From positions 434,001 through 498,000 of the forward strand of contig NZ_CP070352.1 of the NCBI RefSeq assembly GCF_016919405.1: 64,000 bases of DNA, read 5' to 3'. The DNA comes from Ensifer sp. PDNC004 (GTDB lineage Bacteria; Pseudomonadota; Alphaproteobacteria; Rhizobiales; Rhizobiaceae). The first letter of the stretch is position 1, and each line of letters begins with the position of its first letter. The translations under genes were made by a program, and so were the position numbers. Shown here one piece after another: positions 1-7,957 of the stretch. The notes under the pieces were generated by a model, which did no database searches, was not told the origin of the DNA, and worked only from the letters and a program-made list of their open reading frames with translations.

Positions 1-579
1 CTTCGACTTGCCGGGAACGCCGTCACCGCCGCCGTTGCCGAAGCCGTTGTTGGCGTGCTTGGGCTTGCCGCCACCGCCGCCGTCACCGCCGGTGCCGCCG
101 CCATCGCCACCGGTGCCGCCACCGTCACCACCCGTGCCGCCACCGTCACCACCCGTGCCGCCGCCATCGCCGCCCGTGCCACCACCGTCACCGCCCGTGC
201 CGCCGCCATCGCCGCCGGTGCCGCCGCCATCACCGCCCGTGCCACCACCGTCACCACCGGTGCCACCGCCATCGCCGCCGGTGCCACCACCATCGCCGCC
301 CGTGCCGCCATCACCACCGGTGCCGCCCGTGCCGCCATCGCCCCCCGTTCCACCGTCACCGCCGGTACCACCCGTACCGCCATCACCGCCCGTACTACCA
401 TCACCACCGGTTCCTCCGGTGCCGCCCGTCCCGCCGTCGCCACCGGTGCCGCCCGTGCTGCCTTCACCACTGGTAGTACCCCCATCGGCGTGGGCAACGC
501 CGATCATGAACGGCGCGCTATAGTGCGTCAGCACCGCGAATGCCGTGGACAAGAGCAGAGCACGCGTCAGTTTCTTCAT
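1..579 (-). CDS. secreted glycine-rich GGDGGT-repeat protein (C-terminus cut by window edge)
   Basis: Reading leftward from the ATG at 579, the frame stays open to base 1. It starts MKKLTRALLLSTAFAVLTH and reaches a probable signal-peptidase site after AHA (about residue 32). Then come about 130 residues of near-perfect GGDGGT / GGTGGDGGG repeats and a different tail containing KHANNGFGNGGGDGVPGKSK. An exported, low-complexity, Asp/Thr-spaced glycine repeat fits a surface or matrix protein, and the Asp residues could bind cations; both are inferences. The stop lies just outside the window. The proline-rich and Ala/Thr-rich frames on the plus strand are antisense shadows of the repeat. The function is not recognised. 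Confidence 0.7.
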   Translation of the reverse strand, partial: MKKLTRALLLSTAFAVLTHYSAPFMIGVAHADGGTTSGEGSTGGTGGDGGTGGTGGTGGDGSTGGDGGTGGTGGDGGTGGDGGTGGTGGDGGTGGDGGGTGGDGGGTGGDGGGTGGDGGGTGGDGGGTGGDGGGTGGDGGGTGGDGGGTGGDGGGTGGDGGGTGGDGGGGGKPKHANNGFGNGGGDGVPGKSK

Positions 580-848
580 AGTCGTCTCCCGATCTGATGC
601 GTCCCCGTCTCTGTGCAATTGCGTAAAACGCGATTTGTCTGAAAAGCACTAAAGAAAATCCTGGACGCGTTACTTCCGCTAAGGTCGACCTCAGCGTCAA
701 CCTTATTTTAGAAACTACTGATGATAGACAGATCCGGAAGCAAAGGGTAAGCGACACATTTGTGGTATGGCTTACGGCGCACGGGTCATGCGACCGATCC
801 ATTCGGGTTAGGGATCACGCTGTCGCAGCTGGCGGACGGCCGAGGCCG

Positions 849-1775
849 CTAGGCTCTGGACCTCTCGATCCCCGGAAGGTTGCCGATCGCCTCGACCAGG
901 AAATCAACCAACAGACGAACACGGGCGATGCCAGAGCGTTCCGGCACGATCAGCAGGCTGAGCGGCACCGCAGGCAATGAATAGTCCGGAAGCAGCGGTA
1001 CCAACACGCCGGCCTCAATCAGATCGTCGACGAGCCATCGGTGGGCAGGCGCGATGCCCCGGCCGGCGACGAGAGCCTCACGTGCGGCAAGCCCGTGGTC
1101 GACGCGAAGACGCCCACCGAAGGGGACGGACAGATGCCGCCCGTCCGCGGCTTCGAAGTTGAGCCTGTCACTGCCGGCGATGTTCGACATGCGGATCCCC
1201 TCATGCGCCGAGAGGTCGCTTGGAGCGCGCGGATATCCACGCGCGGCCAGGTACGCCGGCGCCGCCACAAGCAGACGCCGGCTTTGCCCAAGCGGCCGTA
1301 GCTTCATCGAGCTGTCGCTGAGAGGTCCAAGACGCAGCGCGACATCTATGCCTTCCCGCACGAGATCGATGCGCTCGTCGGTCAGGCTCAGATCGACGCC
1401 AATGTCGGGATGCCTGTCCTGGAAGGCAAAGATCAGCCGGCTGACGTGCAGCACCCCGAATGCGGAGGTACAGGACACACGAATGGTGCCGGCAGCCGCG
1501 CCGCGGGCGCCGCGCGCTTCGTCGCCGGCCTGTTCTACCAGTCGCAGGATCTGGACGCTATCGGCGTAGTAACGGCTGCCTTCGTCGGTCACCGTGACGC
1601 GACGGGTGGTGCGGCTAAGCAGCGGCACGCCGATCGCTTCCTCAAGCTCCCGCAGCTGCCGCGTCACCGTCGACTGGCCGATGCCGAGCTCACGGGCAAC
1701 GGCCGAAAGGCTGCCCCGCTCGGCGACGCGCACAAAGCTTCGCATGCGTTCGAGCGTGACGTCAGATTTATCCAT
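849..1775 (-). CDS. LysR-family transcriptional regulator
   Basis: The 308-residue protein has the usual LysR length. The N-terminal winged helix-turn-helix is clear (FVRVAERGSLSAVARELGIG, then QSTVTRQLRELEEAIGVPLL) and a periplasmic-binding-fold effector domain follows. I chose the ATG at 1775; an in-frame TTG at 1787 would add four residues and has no better ribosome site. The gene is divergent from the quinone reductase at 1871 with 95 bp between start codons, the standard arrangement for a LysR protein controlling its neighbour. The subgroup resembles regulators of small oxidoreductases that sense electrophiles or phenolics; the inducer is unknown. Confidence 0.9.
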   Translation of the reverse strand: MDKSDVTLERMRSFVRVAERGSLSAVARELGIGQSTVTRQLRELEEAIGVPLLSRTTRRVTVTDEGSRYYADSVQILRLVEQAGDEARGARGAAAGTIRVSCTSAFGVLHVSRLIFAFQDRHPDIGVDLSLTDERIDLVREGIDVALRLGPLSDSSMKLRPLGQSRRLLVAAPAYLAARGYPRAPSDLSAHEGIRMSNIAGSDRLNFEAADGRHLSVPFGGRLRVDHGLAAREALVAGRGIAPAHRWLVDDLIEAGVLVPLLPDYSLPAVPLSLLIVPERSGIARVRLLVDFLVEAIGNLPGIERSRA

Positions 1776-1788
1776 TTTATGGCACAAT

Positions 1789-1818
1789 CCTATGCATTTC
1801 GAATATCTACCGCATAGG
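1789..1818. promoter_or_regulatory. candidate LysR operator, inverted repeat CCTATGC-N16-GCATAGG
   Basis: The divergent gap between the LysR gene and the quinone reductase holds a perfect 7-bp inverted repeat, CCTATGC at 1789-1795 and GCATAGG at 1812-1818, with a small TTCGAA palindrome inside it at 1798-1803. LysR proteins typically bind dyads in exactly this kind of gap. The assignment is by position and symmetry only. Confidence 0.5.
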
Positions 1819-1870
1819 CACGCAGCGGTCTACCTAGAGTCTCAGTTGATGAGACCAGGGAAGACCGACC

Positions 1871-2680
1871 ATGAAAGTTCTGATTGTTTATGCCCATCCG
1901 GAACCGCGCTCGCTCAATGGCGCGCTGCGCGATGTCGCCGTCAGCGCGCTTGAGGCCGAAGGCCATGAGGTTCGTATCACCGATCTCTATGCCGAGCGAT
2001 GGAAGTCCGAAATCGGTCGTTCCGATTTTCCGGCCCTTGACGCGGACGCCCGTTTCAAGCCGAGCCGCGCGTCGAAGGAGGCCTTTGCCACCGATACACT
2101 CACCGCCGACGTCAAGGCCGAGCAGGAAAAGCTGCTCTGGGCCGACACCCTGATCCTGCAATTTCCGCTGTGGTGGTATTCCATGCCGGCGATCCTGAAA
2201 GGCTGGGTCGATCGCGTTTATGCCTACGGCTTTGCCTATGGCGTCGGCGAGCACAGCGACAAATACTGGGGCAAGCGCTTCGGCGAGGGCACGCTTGCGG
2301 GAAAACGCGCCATGCTGGTGGTAACGACAGGCGGCTGGGAGGAGCATTACTCCCCGCGCGGGGTAAACGGGCCGATCGACGACCTGCTCTTCCCGATCAA
2401 TCATGGGATCCTGTTCTATCCCGGTTACGACGTGCTTCCGCCGTTCGTCGCCTACCGCGTCGATAGTCTGGACGAGGTCGGTTTCGAAGCGACGGCCGAG
2501 CGTCTACGGCAGAGGATGCACACGCTTGGAACGACCGCACCCATTCCCTATCGCCGCCAGAACGGCGGGGACTATGCAATCCCGACCCTTGAACTTCGAC
2601 CGGAGGTCGCCGAACCGCACATCAACGGCTTTGCGCTCCACCTCAATGGCGCACACCTGGTCGAAACAGCGCTACGTTGA
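1871..2680 (+). CDS. NAD(P)H:quinone oxidoreductase, flavodoxin-like fold
   Basis: The 269-residue protein starts MKVLIVYAHPEPRSLNGAL, the FMN/FAD phosphate-loop pattern of the NQO1/KefF/YwrO family. Other family motifs are LILQFPLWWYSMPAILKGW (about 95-115) and the later MLVVTTGGWEEHYSPRG. Such flavoproteins do two-electron reduction of quinones, azo or nitro compounds in the cytoplasm. It is longer at the C-terminus than KefF-type proteins and closer to NQO1 in length. It is divergent from and probably controlled by the adjacent LysR protein. It converges on xdhC with only 12 bp between stops, and I see no functional tie to purine catabolism. Confidence 0.85.
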   Translation: MKVLIVYAHPEPRSLNGALRDVAVSALEAEGHEVRITDLYAERWKSEIGRSDFPALDADARFKPSRASKEAFATDTLTADVKAEQEKLLWADTLILQFPLWWYSMPAILKGWVDRVYAYGFAYGVGEHSDKYWGKRFGEGTLAGKRAMLVVTTGGWEEHYSPRGVNGPIDDLLFPINHGILFYPGYDVLPPFVAYRVDSLDEVGFEATAERLRQRMHTLGTTAPIPYRRQNGGDYAIPTLELRPEVAEPHINGFALHLNGAHLVETALR

Positions 2681-2692
2681 CGGGCCGACTGG

Positions 2693-3562
2693 CTAACGAG
2701 CCAGCTTGGCGGCAGCGGGCCGACGCGAGATTTCCGCTTGCGCCGGCTGTCGGAAATTGAGCGCCGCCGCCATCAGCTCAGCGGCGGCAAGCGCGGCAAT
2801 GACCGCCGGCCGCTTGTCCTTTACCGTCGTGCCGCCGATCGGGCAGACGAGCCTATCGAAGAGATCCGGGCGACCGATCTCGCGCGACAGCCAGTTCTTG
2901 AAGGTCGAGCGCTTGGTCTTCGAACCGATCATGCCGACATAGGAGGCATCGTCGCGGCGAAGCGCTTCCGCGGCGATCAGGAAGTCGAGCGCATGGTCAT
3001 GAGTGAGGATGACGAACGCGCTGCCGGGAGGCGCGTCGCGCACCACCGCCTCCGGCATCGCCGTCAGGCAGGTCTCGATGCCGGGAATGTCGGCAACGGC
3101 CGAAAGCTCGTTCTCGCGGGTATCAACGAGAACCGTGCGCACCGGCACCAGGGAAAGCGCCATCGTCAAGGCATCGCCGACATGGCCGGCGCCGAAGACA
3201 TAGACATGCGGCCGGCTGGCGATTTCCAGGTCGCTACGTTCAATCAGCATGGCTGCTCTCTCCCGATCGATGCGTGTGAAGGCAAGCGCCACGCGCCCGC
3301 CGCAACACTGGCCAATCTCCGGTCCGAGCGGGATCGTCATCGCCTCCGGCGCGTCGCCACGCTTCAGCGCCCGCCGACCATGATCGATCGCCATGTATTC
3401 GAGCTGCCCGCCGCCGATCGTGCCGAAGAGGCTCTCAGGCGCGACGAGCATCCAGGCGTCGGTGTCGCGCGGTGTGGACCCCGCAGCACCGGTCACCTCG
3501 ACGAGAACGCAGTCGCGCTCGCGTCGGAGAAAATCCCTGATATCCTCGCGGCTCGCCACCAT
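2693..3562 (-). CDS. xdhC: xanthine dehydrogenase accessory protein XdhC
   Basis: The 289-residue protein has the XdhC/CoxI pattern: an N-terminal domain with VLVEVTGAAGSTPRDTDAWM and GTIGGGQLEYMA, then a Rossmann-like domain with VYVFGAGHVGDALTMAL (about 140) and SYVGMIGSKTKRSTF. XdhC binds molybdenum cofactor, promotes its sulfuration and delivers it to the large subunit. It is the last gene of the leftward operon uraH-xdhA-xdhB-xdhC, 15 bp after the xdhB stop, which fits co-expression with its client enzyme. Confidence 0.95.
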   Translation of the reverse strand: MVASREDIRDFLRRERDCVLVEVTGAAGSTPRDTDAWMLVAPESLFGTIGGGQLEYMAIDHGRRALKRGDAPEAMTIPLGPEIGQCCGGRVALAFTRIDRERAAMLIERSDLEIASRPHVYVFGAGHVGDALTMALSLVPVRTVLVDTRENELSAVADIPGIETCLTAMPEAVVRDAPPGSAFVILTHDHALDFLIAAEALRRDDASYVGMIGSKTKRSTFKNWLSREIGRPDLFDRLVCPIGGTTVKDKRPAVIAALAAAELMAAALNFRQPAQAEISRRPAAAKLAR

Positions 3563-3577
3563 GACAATCAGCCCCTG

Positions 3578-5917
3578 TTACCCTTTCTGCCGTGCAGCCG
3601 CCCGCAGCCGCTCGATCGCCATCAACACCCGTTCCGGCGTTGCCGGCGCGTCGAGGCGCGGCGCTATACGATACTCCGCAACGCTCGCCGCCGCCATCGA
3701 CAAGGCTTCCAGAACCGAAATGCCGAGCATGAAGGGCGGTTCGCCCACCGCCTTCGACCGGCGGATGGTTTCCTCGCGGTTGACCGACCATTCGGCAAGG
3801 CGGGTGTTGAAGACGCGCGGACGGTCAGAGGCCAACGGGATCTTGTAGGTCGAGGGCGCGTGGGTACGCAGACGGCCCTTGGCATCCCACCAAAGTTCTT
3901 CCGTCGTCAGCCAGCCCATGCCCTGAACGAAGGCACCTTCGACCTGTCCGTGGTCGAGGGCCGGGTTCAGCGAGCGGCCGACATCGTGCAGGATATCGGT
4001 GCGATCCACCTGGTATTCGCCAGTCAGCGTATCGACGCTGACCTCCGAGCACGAAGCGCCGTAGGCGTAGTAGAAGAACGGCCGGCCCCGGCCTTCGGCG
4101 CGGTTCCAGTGGATCTTCGGCGTCTTGTAGAAGCCGGCGGCCGAAAGCTGGATGCGGGCGCCATAGGCGATCTTGATGAACTCGTTGAAGCTCAGGCGCT
4201 CAGCACCGATCCGCACCACGTTCGGTTCGAAGGCGACATCGGCCTCGGCGACGTTCCAGCGCTCGGCTGCGAACTTGACCAGCCGCTCCTTGATCTGCTG
4301 GGCGGCGTTGGCGGCGGCCATGCCGTTGAGATCGGAACCGGACGACGCCGCGGTTGCCGACGTGTTCGGCACCTTGCCCGTCGTCGTCGCCGTCACCTTG
4401 ATCCGGTCGAGATCGACCTGGAACTCGTCGGCCACCACCTGGGCGACCTTGGTGTAGAGCCCCTGCCCCATCTCGGTGCCGCCATGGTTCAGATGGATCG
4501 AGCCATCCGTATAGACATGCACGAGGGCGCCGGCCTGGTTGTACTCCGTCTTGGTGAAGGAGATGCCGAACTTCACCGGCGTCAGCGCGATACCGCGCTT
4601 CACCACGTTGCTCTCGCGGTTGAACGCGATCACCGCTTCGCGACGCTTGGCATAATCGGCCGAGGTTTCCAGTTCCTCGATGATCCGCCCAATGATGTTG
4701 TCTTCCACCGTCTGGTGATAGGGAGTGAGATTGCGCCCCTCGCCGCCGTAGAAGTTCAGCTTGCGGATTTCGAGCGGGTCCTTGCCGACGGCATAGGCGA
4801 TGTCCTCGATCATGCGTTCGCCGCCGACCATCCCTTGAGGGCCGCCGAAACCGCGGAACGCGGTGTTGGAAACGGTGTTGGTCTTCAGCGGGCGCGAACG
4901 CAGGCGGACGTTCGGATAGAAGTAGCAATTGTCGGCGTGGAACAGCGCGCGGTCGGTGACCGGGCCGGACAGATCGGCCGAGTAACCGCAGCGGGCCGAA
5001 AAGACGGCGTCTACCGCCTCGATGCGACCTTCGTCGTCGAAGCCGAGCTTGTAGTCCACGTGGAAGTCATGACGCTTGCCGGTCGCGCTCATGTCGTCGT
5101 CACGATCGGGCCGAACCTTGACCGGGCAGCGGTATTTCTTGGCAGCGACCGCGGCCACGGCTGCGAAGATGTTGGCCTGCGTTTCCTTGCCGCCGAAGCC
5201 GCCGCCCATGCGGCGCACGTTGACGGTGACTGCGTTCGACGGCACGCCGAGCACGGTCGCAACCATGTGCTGCGTTTCGGCCGGATGCTGGGTCGAGGAA
5301 TAGACGAGCACCTCGTCGTCTTCGCCGGGAATGGCAAACGAGATCTGGCCTTCCAGATAGAAGTGATCCTGGCCGCCGATGCGCATCTCGCCTTCAAGAA
5401 TGTTCTTCGACTTGGCAAAGCCCGCGTCAATGTCGCCGCGCTCGAGCTTCAAGGGGTCGATGACCAGCGGATAGTTAGCCGCTGCCGCTTCGAGCACGTC
5501 GGTCACATGCGGCAGGTCGCGATACTCGATCTTGACCTTGGCGGCTGCGCGCCGGGCAGCCTCGCGTGAGGTCGCAACGACTGCGAAGATCGGCTGGCCG
5601 TGGAACTCCACCTTGTCGGTGACGAAGATCGGCTCGTCATGCTTATGCGCCGGGCTGATGTCGTTCTCGCCGGGAATGTCGGCCGCAGTCAGGACGCCGA
5701 CCACGCCTTCGCTAGCGTTCACGGCCTCAAAGTCAATCGACAGGATGTCGGCGTGCGCCCGCTGCGAGAGGCCGAGATAGCCGTGCAGGGTGCCCTGGGG
5801 CTCAGGAATATCGTCGATATATTCGGCCGTTCCGGACACATGCTTGTGGCCGGACTCGTGCCGTTCGTTTTCGTGTACGCCACCGCGGATGCGGTCGATG
5901 GGCTGCATCACGTTCAT
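3578..5917 (-). CDS. xdhB: xanthine dehydrogenase, molybdopterin-binding large subunit
   Basis: The 779-residue protein is typical for split bacterial XdhB. Mo-cofactor motifs are visible: RRMGGGFGGKETQ (about 240), FRGFGGPQGM (about 350), HGGTEMGQGLYTKVAQV and, near the C-terminus, KAVGEPPFMLG, whose Glu is the expected catalytic base. It oxidises hypoxanthine to xanthine and xanthine to urate with XdhA. I start it at the ATG at 5917 because AAGGGAGGAAGCC lies directly upstream and the family N-terminus (MNVMQPIDRIRGG) begins there; a longer open frame reaches into xdhA. The gap to the xdhA stop is 11 bp. Confidence 0.96.
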   Translation of the reverse strand: MNVMQPIDRIRGGVHENERHESGHKHVSGTAEYIDDIPEPQGTLHGYLGLSQRAHADILSIDFEAVNASEGVVGVLTAADIPGENDISPAHKHDEPIFVTDKVEFHGQPIFAVVATSREAARRAAAKVKIEYRDLPHVTDVLEAAAANYPLVIDPLKLERGDIDAGFAKSKNILEGEMRIGGQDHFYLEGQISFAIPGEDDEVLVYSSTQHPAETQHMVATVLGVPSNAVTVNVRRMGGGFGGKETQANIFAAVAAVAAKKYRCPVKVRPDRDDDMSATGKRHDFHVDYKLGFDDEGRIEAVDAVFSARCGYSADLSGPVTDRALFHADNCYFYPNVRLRSRPLKTNTVSNTAFRGFGGPQGMVGGERMIEDIAYAVGKDPLEIRKLNFYGGEGRNLTPYHQTVEDNIIGRIIEELETSADYAKRREAVIAFNRESNVVKRGIALTPVKFGISFTKTEYNQAGALVHVYTDGSIHLNHGGTEMGQGLYTKVAQVVADEFQVDLDRIKVTATTTGKVPNTSATAASSGSDLNGMAAANAAQQIKERLVKFAAERWNVAEADVAFEPNVVRIGAERLSFNEFIKIAYGARIQLSAAGFYKTPKIHWNRAEGRGRPFFYYAYGASCSEVSVDTLTGEYQVDRTDILHDVGRSLNPALDHGQVEGAFVQGMGWLTTEELWWDAKGRLRTHAPSTYKIPLASDRPRVFNTRLAEWSVNREETIRRSKAVGEPPFMLGISVLEALSMAAASVAEYRIAPRLDAPATPERVLMAIERLRAAARQKG

Positions 5918-5928
5918 GGCTTCCTCCC

Positions 5929-7410
5929 TTAAACCGCGACAGCAATGGTGCGATCGAGACGGAGCTGGCCGCCACTCGACTGCGTTTCGAGATAGAAGCG
6001 GCGAAGCAGGTTCTTCGCCACCAGTTGGCGGTACTCCGCCGAGGCGCGCCAGTCCGTCAGCGGCGTGAAGTCCTGATCGAAGGCAGCGACAGCACGCTCG
6101 ATCGTCTCCTCGTTCCACTCGGCACCCTTGAGCACGGCCTCGACATGGGCGGCGCGCTTCGGCGTAGCGGCCATGCCGCCGAAGGCGATGATGGCGTCGC
6201 TGACGCGACCTGCCTCGAAGGCGATGTTGAAGCCGCCGCAGACGGCGGTGATGTCTTCATCCAGACGCTTCGTCACCTTGTAGACGGCAACACGGGCATT
6301 GTCGGAAACGAATGGAATGCGCACGCTTTCGACGAACTCGCCCGGCTCGCGGTCCTGCTTGCCATAGGCGATGAAGAAGTCCTCGAGCACCACCGTGCGG
6401 CGGCGATCGCCCTTGCGCAGCGTGATCGAGGCGCCAAGCGCGATCAGCGCCGGCGGCGTGTCGCCGATCGGCGAGCCGTTGGCAATGTTGCCGCCGACGG
6501 TGCCCATGTTGCGCACCTGTTGGCCGCCAATGCGGTCCCAAAGTTCGGTCAGTTCAGGGAAGTGTTCGACGATAACCGGATAGGCTTCGGCATAGCTGAC
6601 GCCCGCGCCGAGCGTCACGCCGTCGGCATCGACGGTAATGCGGCGCAGTTCTTCGAGATGGGTCAGGTGAATGACCGGCGAGATGTCGCGCATGAATTTG
6701 GTGACCCAGAGCCCGACATCGGTCGAACCGGCGACGATCGTCGCCTTCGGGTTGGCTTCGAGCACGGCGGCGAAATCGTCAACCGAGCCAGGAAGGATGA
6801 AACGTTCCGTCTCCGAGCCGACTTCCACCCGGCGGCCATCCTGAAGGGCGGCCAGTTCGCCGGCGATCCGGTCGCGCTCTGCCACCAGCGGGTCCTTGCC
6901 GACGTCGCCGATCGTCGAGATCGCCTCGGCGGCGCGGATGATCGCGGCATAGCCGGTGCAACGACAAAGGTTACCCTGCAGCGCCTTTTCGATTTCGGCG
7001 ATCGACGGCTTCGGGTTCTCCATCCAGAGGCCATAGAGCGACATCACGAAGCCTGGCGTGCAGAAGCCGCACTGCGAGGCGTGGGTGTCGACCATTGCCT
7101 GCTGCACCGGATGCAACGGGCCGGCCGGCTGCGCCAGACTATCCACCGTCACGATGTGGCAGCCATCAAGCGAGCCGACGAAACGGATGCAGGCATTGAC
7201 GGATTCATACTTGAGCTTGCCGTCGAGCAAACGGCCGATAAGCACCGTGCAGGCGCCGCAGTCCCCTTCGGCGCAGCCTTCCTTGGTGCCCTTGAGGTTG
7301 CGGTCGATGCGCAGGAAATCGAGCAGGGTCTGAACCGGCGAAACATCCGAGAGTTCGACGAGGCGGTGGTTCAGGATGAAGCGGATCGTGTTGCGGATCT
7401 GGATCGTCAT
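5929..7410 (-). CDS. xdhA: xanthine dehydrogenase small subunit (2Fe-2S/FAD)
   Basis: The 493-residue protein has the expected domain order. A plant-type 2Fe-2S domain carries CAEGDCGACTVLIG (about 45), a second 2Fe-2S domain carries CGFCTPGFVM and GNLCRCTGY, and an FAD-binding domain carries IVAGSTDVGLWVTK (about 225) and GGNIANGSPIGDTPPAL. It passes electrons from the Mo site in XdhB through two iron-sulfur clusters to FAD and NAD+. It lies 3 bp after uraH and 11 bp before xdhB, so the three are almost surely one transcript. Confidence 0.96.
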   Translation of the reverse strand: MTIQIRNTIRFILNHRLVELSDVSPVQTLLDFLRIDRNLKGTKEGCAEGDCGACTVLIGRLLDGKLKYESVNACIRFVGSLDGCHIVTVDSLAQPAGPLHPVQQAMVDTHASQCGFCTPGFVMSLYGLWMENPKPSIAEIEKALQGNLCRCTGYAAIIRAAEAISTIGDVGKDPLVAERDRIAGELAALQDGRRVEVGSETERFILPGSVDDFAAVLEANPKATIVAGSTDVGLWVTKFMRDISPVIHLTHLEELRRITVDADGVTLGAGVSYAEAYPVIVEHFPELTELWDRIGGQQVRNMGTVGGNIANGSPIGDTPPALIALGASITLRKGDRRRTVVLEDFFIAYGKQDREPGEFVESVRIPFVSDNARVAVYKVTKRLDEDITAVCGGFNIAFEAGRVSDAIIAFGGMAATPKRAAHVEAVLKGAEWNEETIERAVAAFDQDFTPLTDWRASAEYRQLVAKNLLRRFYLETQSSGGQLRLDRTIAVAV

Positions 7411-7413
7411 TGT

Positions 7414-7785
7414 TCAGCTCCCGCGGTAGGTGGAGTAGCCATAGGGCGAAAGAAGCAGCGGCACGTGGTAGTGTGCGCCCCGGTTATCGATGCCAAAGCG
7501 GATGGGGATCACGTCGAGGAACGGGTTTTCGCCACGCTTGGCTGCTCCGCCGAGATAATCGCCTGCATGGAACTGCAGCTCGTAGGTGCCGGTCTGCATG
7601 CGCTCGCCGCTCAAAAGCGGCTCGTCACAGCGGCCGTCGTCATTGGTCTTGACGGACTTGATGTGCGTCTGGCGATCGCCCTCGACCCGGTAGAGCTCGA
7701 TGCGCAGCCCTTCGGCCGGCTTGCCGCTGGCCGTATCCAGCACGTGCGTCGTCAAACGGCCGGCGTTTCCACCCTGAGATTGCAT
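7414..7785 (-). CDS. uraH: 5-hydroxyisourate hydrolase
   Basis: The 123-residue transthyretin-related protein begins with [17 protein letters not shown] and ends in YRGS, the diagnostic C-terminal tetrapeptide of HIU hydrolases as opposed to true transthyretins. Active-site His and Arg residues sit in the THVLD, IPIRFGI and [19 protein letters not shown] segments. It converts 5-hydroxyisourate to OHCU. The ATG at 7785 follows CGGGAGGAGCG. It leads the uraH-xdhABC operon and is divergent from the gene encoding the next two pathway steps. No periplasmic signal is evident. Confidence 0.95.
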   Translation of the reverse strand: MQSQGGNAGRLTTHVLDTASGKPAEGLRIELYRVEGDRQTHIKSVKTNDDGRCDEPLLSGERMQTGTYELQFHAGDYLGGAAKRGENPFLDVIPIRFGIDNRGAHYHVPLLLSPYGYSTYRGS

Positions 7786-7867
7786 AATTTTCGCTCCTCC
7801 CGAAGTCAGCTTTCCACCTCGCAGTATTCCGGCATTCCCACCCGCTTGGTAGCGACCGGATCATTCG

Positions 7868-7883
7868 AGACTTTCAAATTTTT
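7868..7883. promoter_or_regulatory. AGACTTTCAAATTTTT element in the uraH/puuE divergent promoter
   Basis: This 16-bp AT-rich element lies in the 172-bp gap between uraH and the puuE-uraD fusion, 83 bp upstream of uraH. The identical 16 bp, in the same orientation, recur at 15265-15280 upstream of the purine permease. It is a candidate site for a shared purine-responsive regulator. At 15268 the copy belongs to an inverted repeat; here the right arm is poorly kept. The assignment is inference from position and identity. Confidence 0.4.
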
Positions 7884-7957
7884 TGGGGGGAATGGCTCGA
7901 AACAAATGCCGCTAGAAATTGGATGCAGAGACGAAAATGTCTGGAGGAGCTGCTTTC

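Noticed and set aside
61..480. Possible CRISPR or minisatellite array
   Set aside because: The periodicity is short, without unique spacers, and follows codons of a GGDGGT-coding repeat.
8..597. Plus-strand proline-rich and Ala/Thr-rich open frames across the repeat
   Set aside because: They are reverse-strand readings of the glycine repeat. Only the minus strand has a signal peptide and a start codon in a sensible context.
518..802. 94-codon minus-strand frame in the gap left of the LysR gene
   Set aside because: It overlaps the start of the glycine-rich gene, has no ribosome site and no protein-like features. The 580-848 gap shows nothing else.
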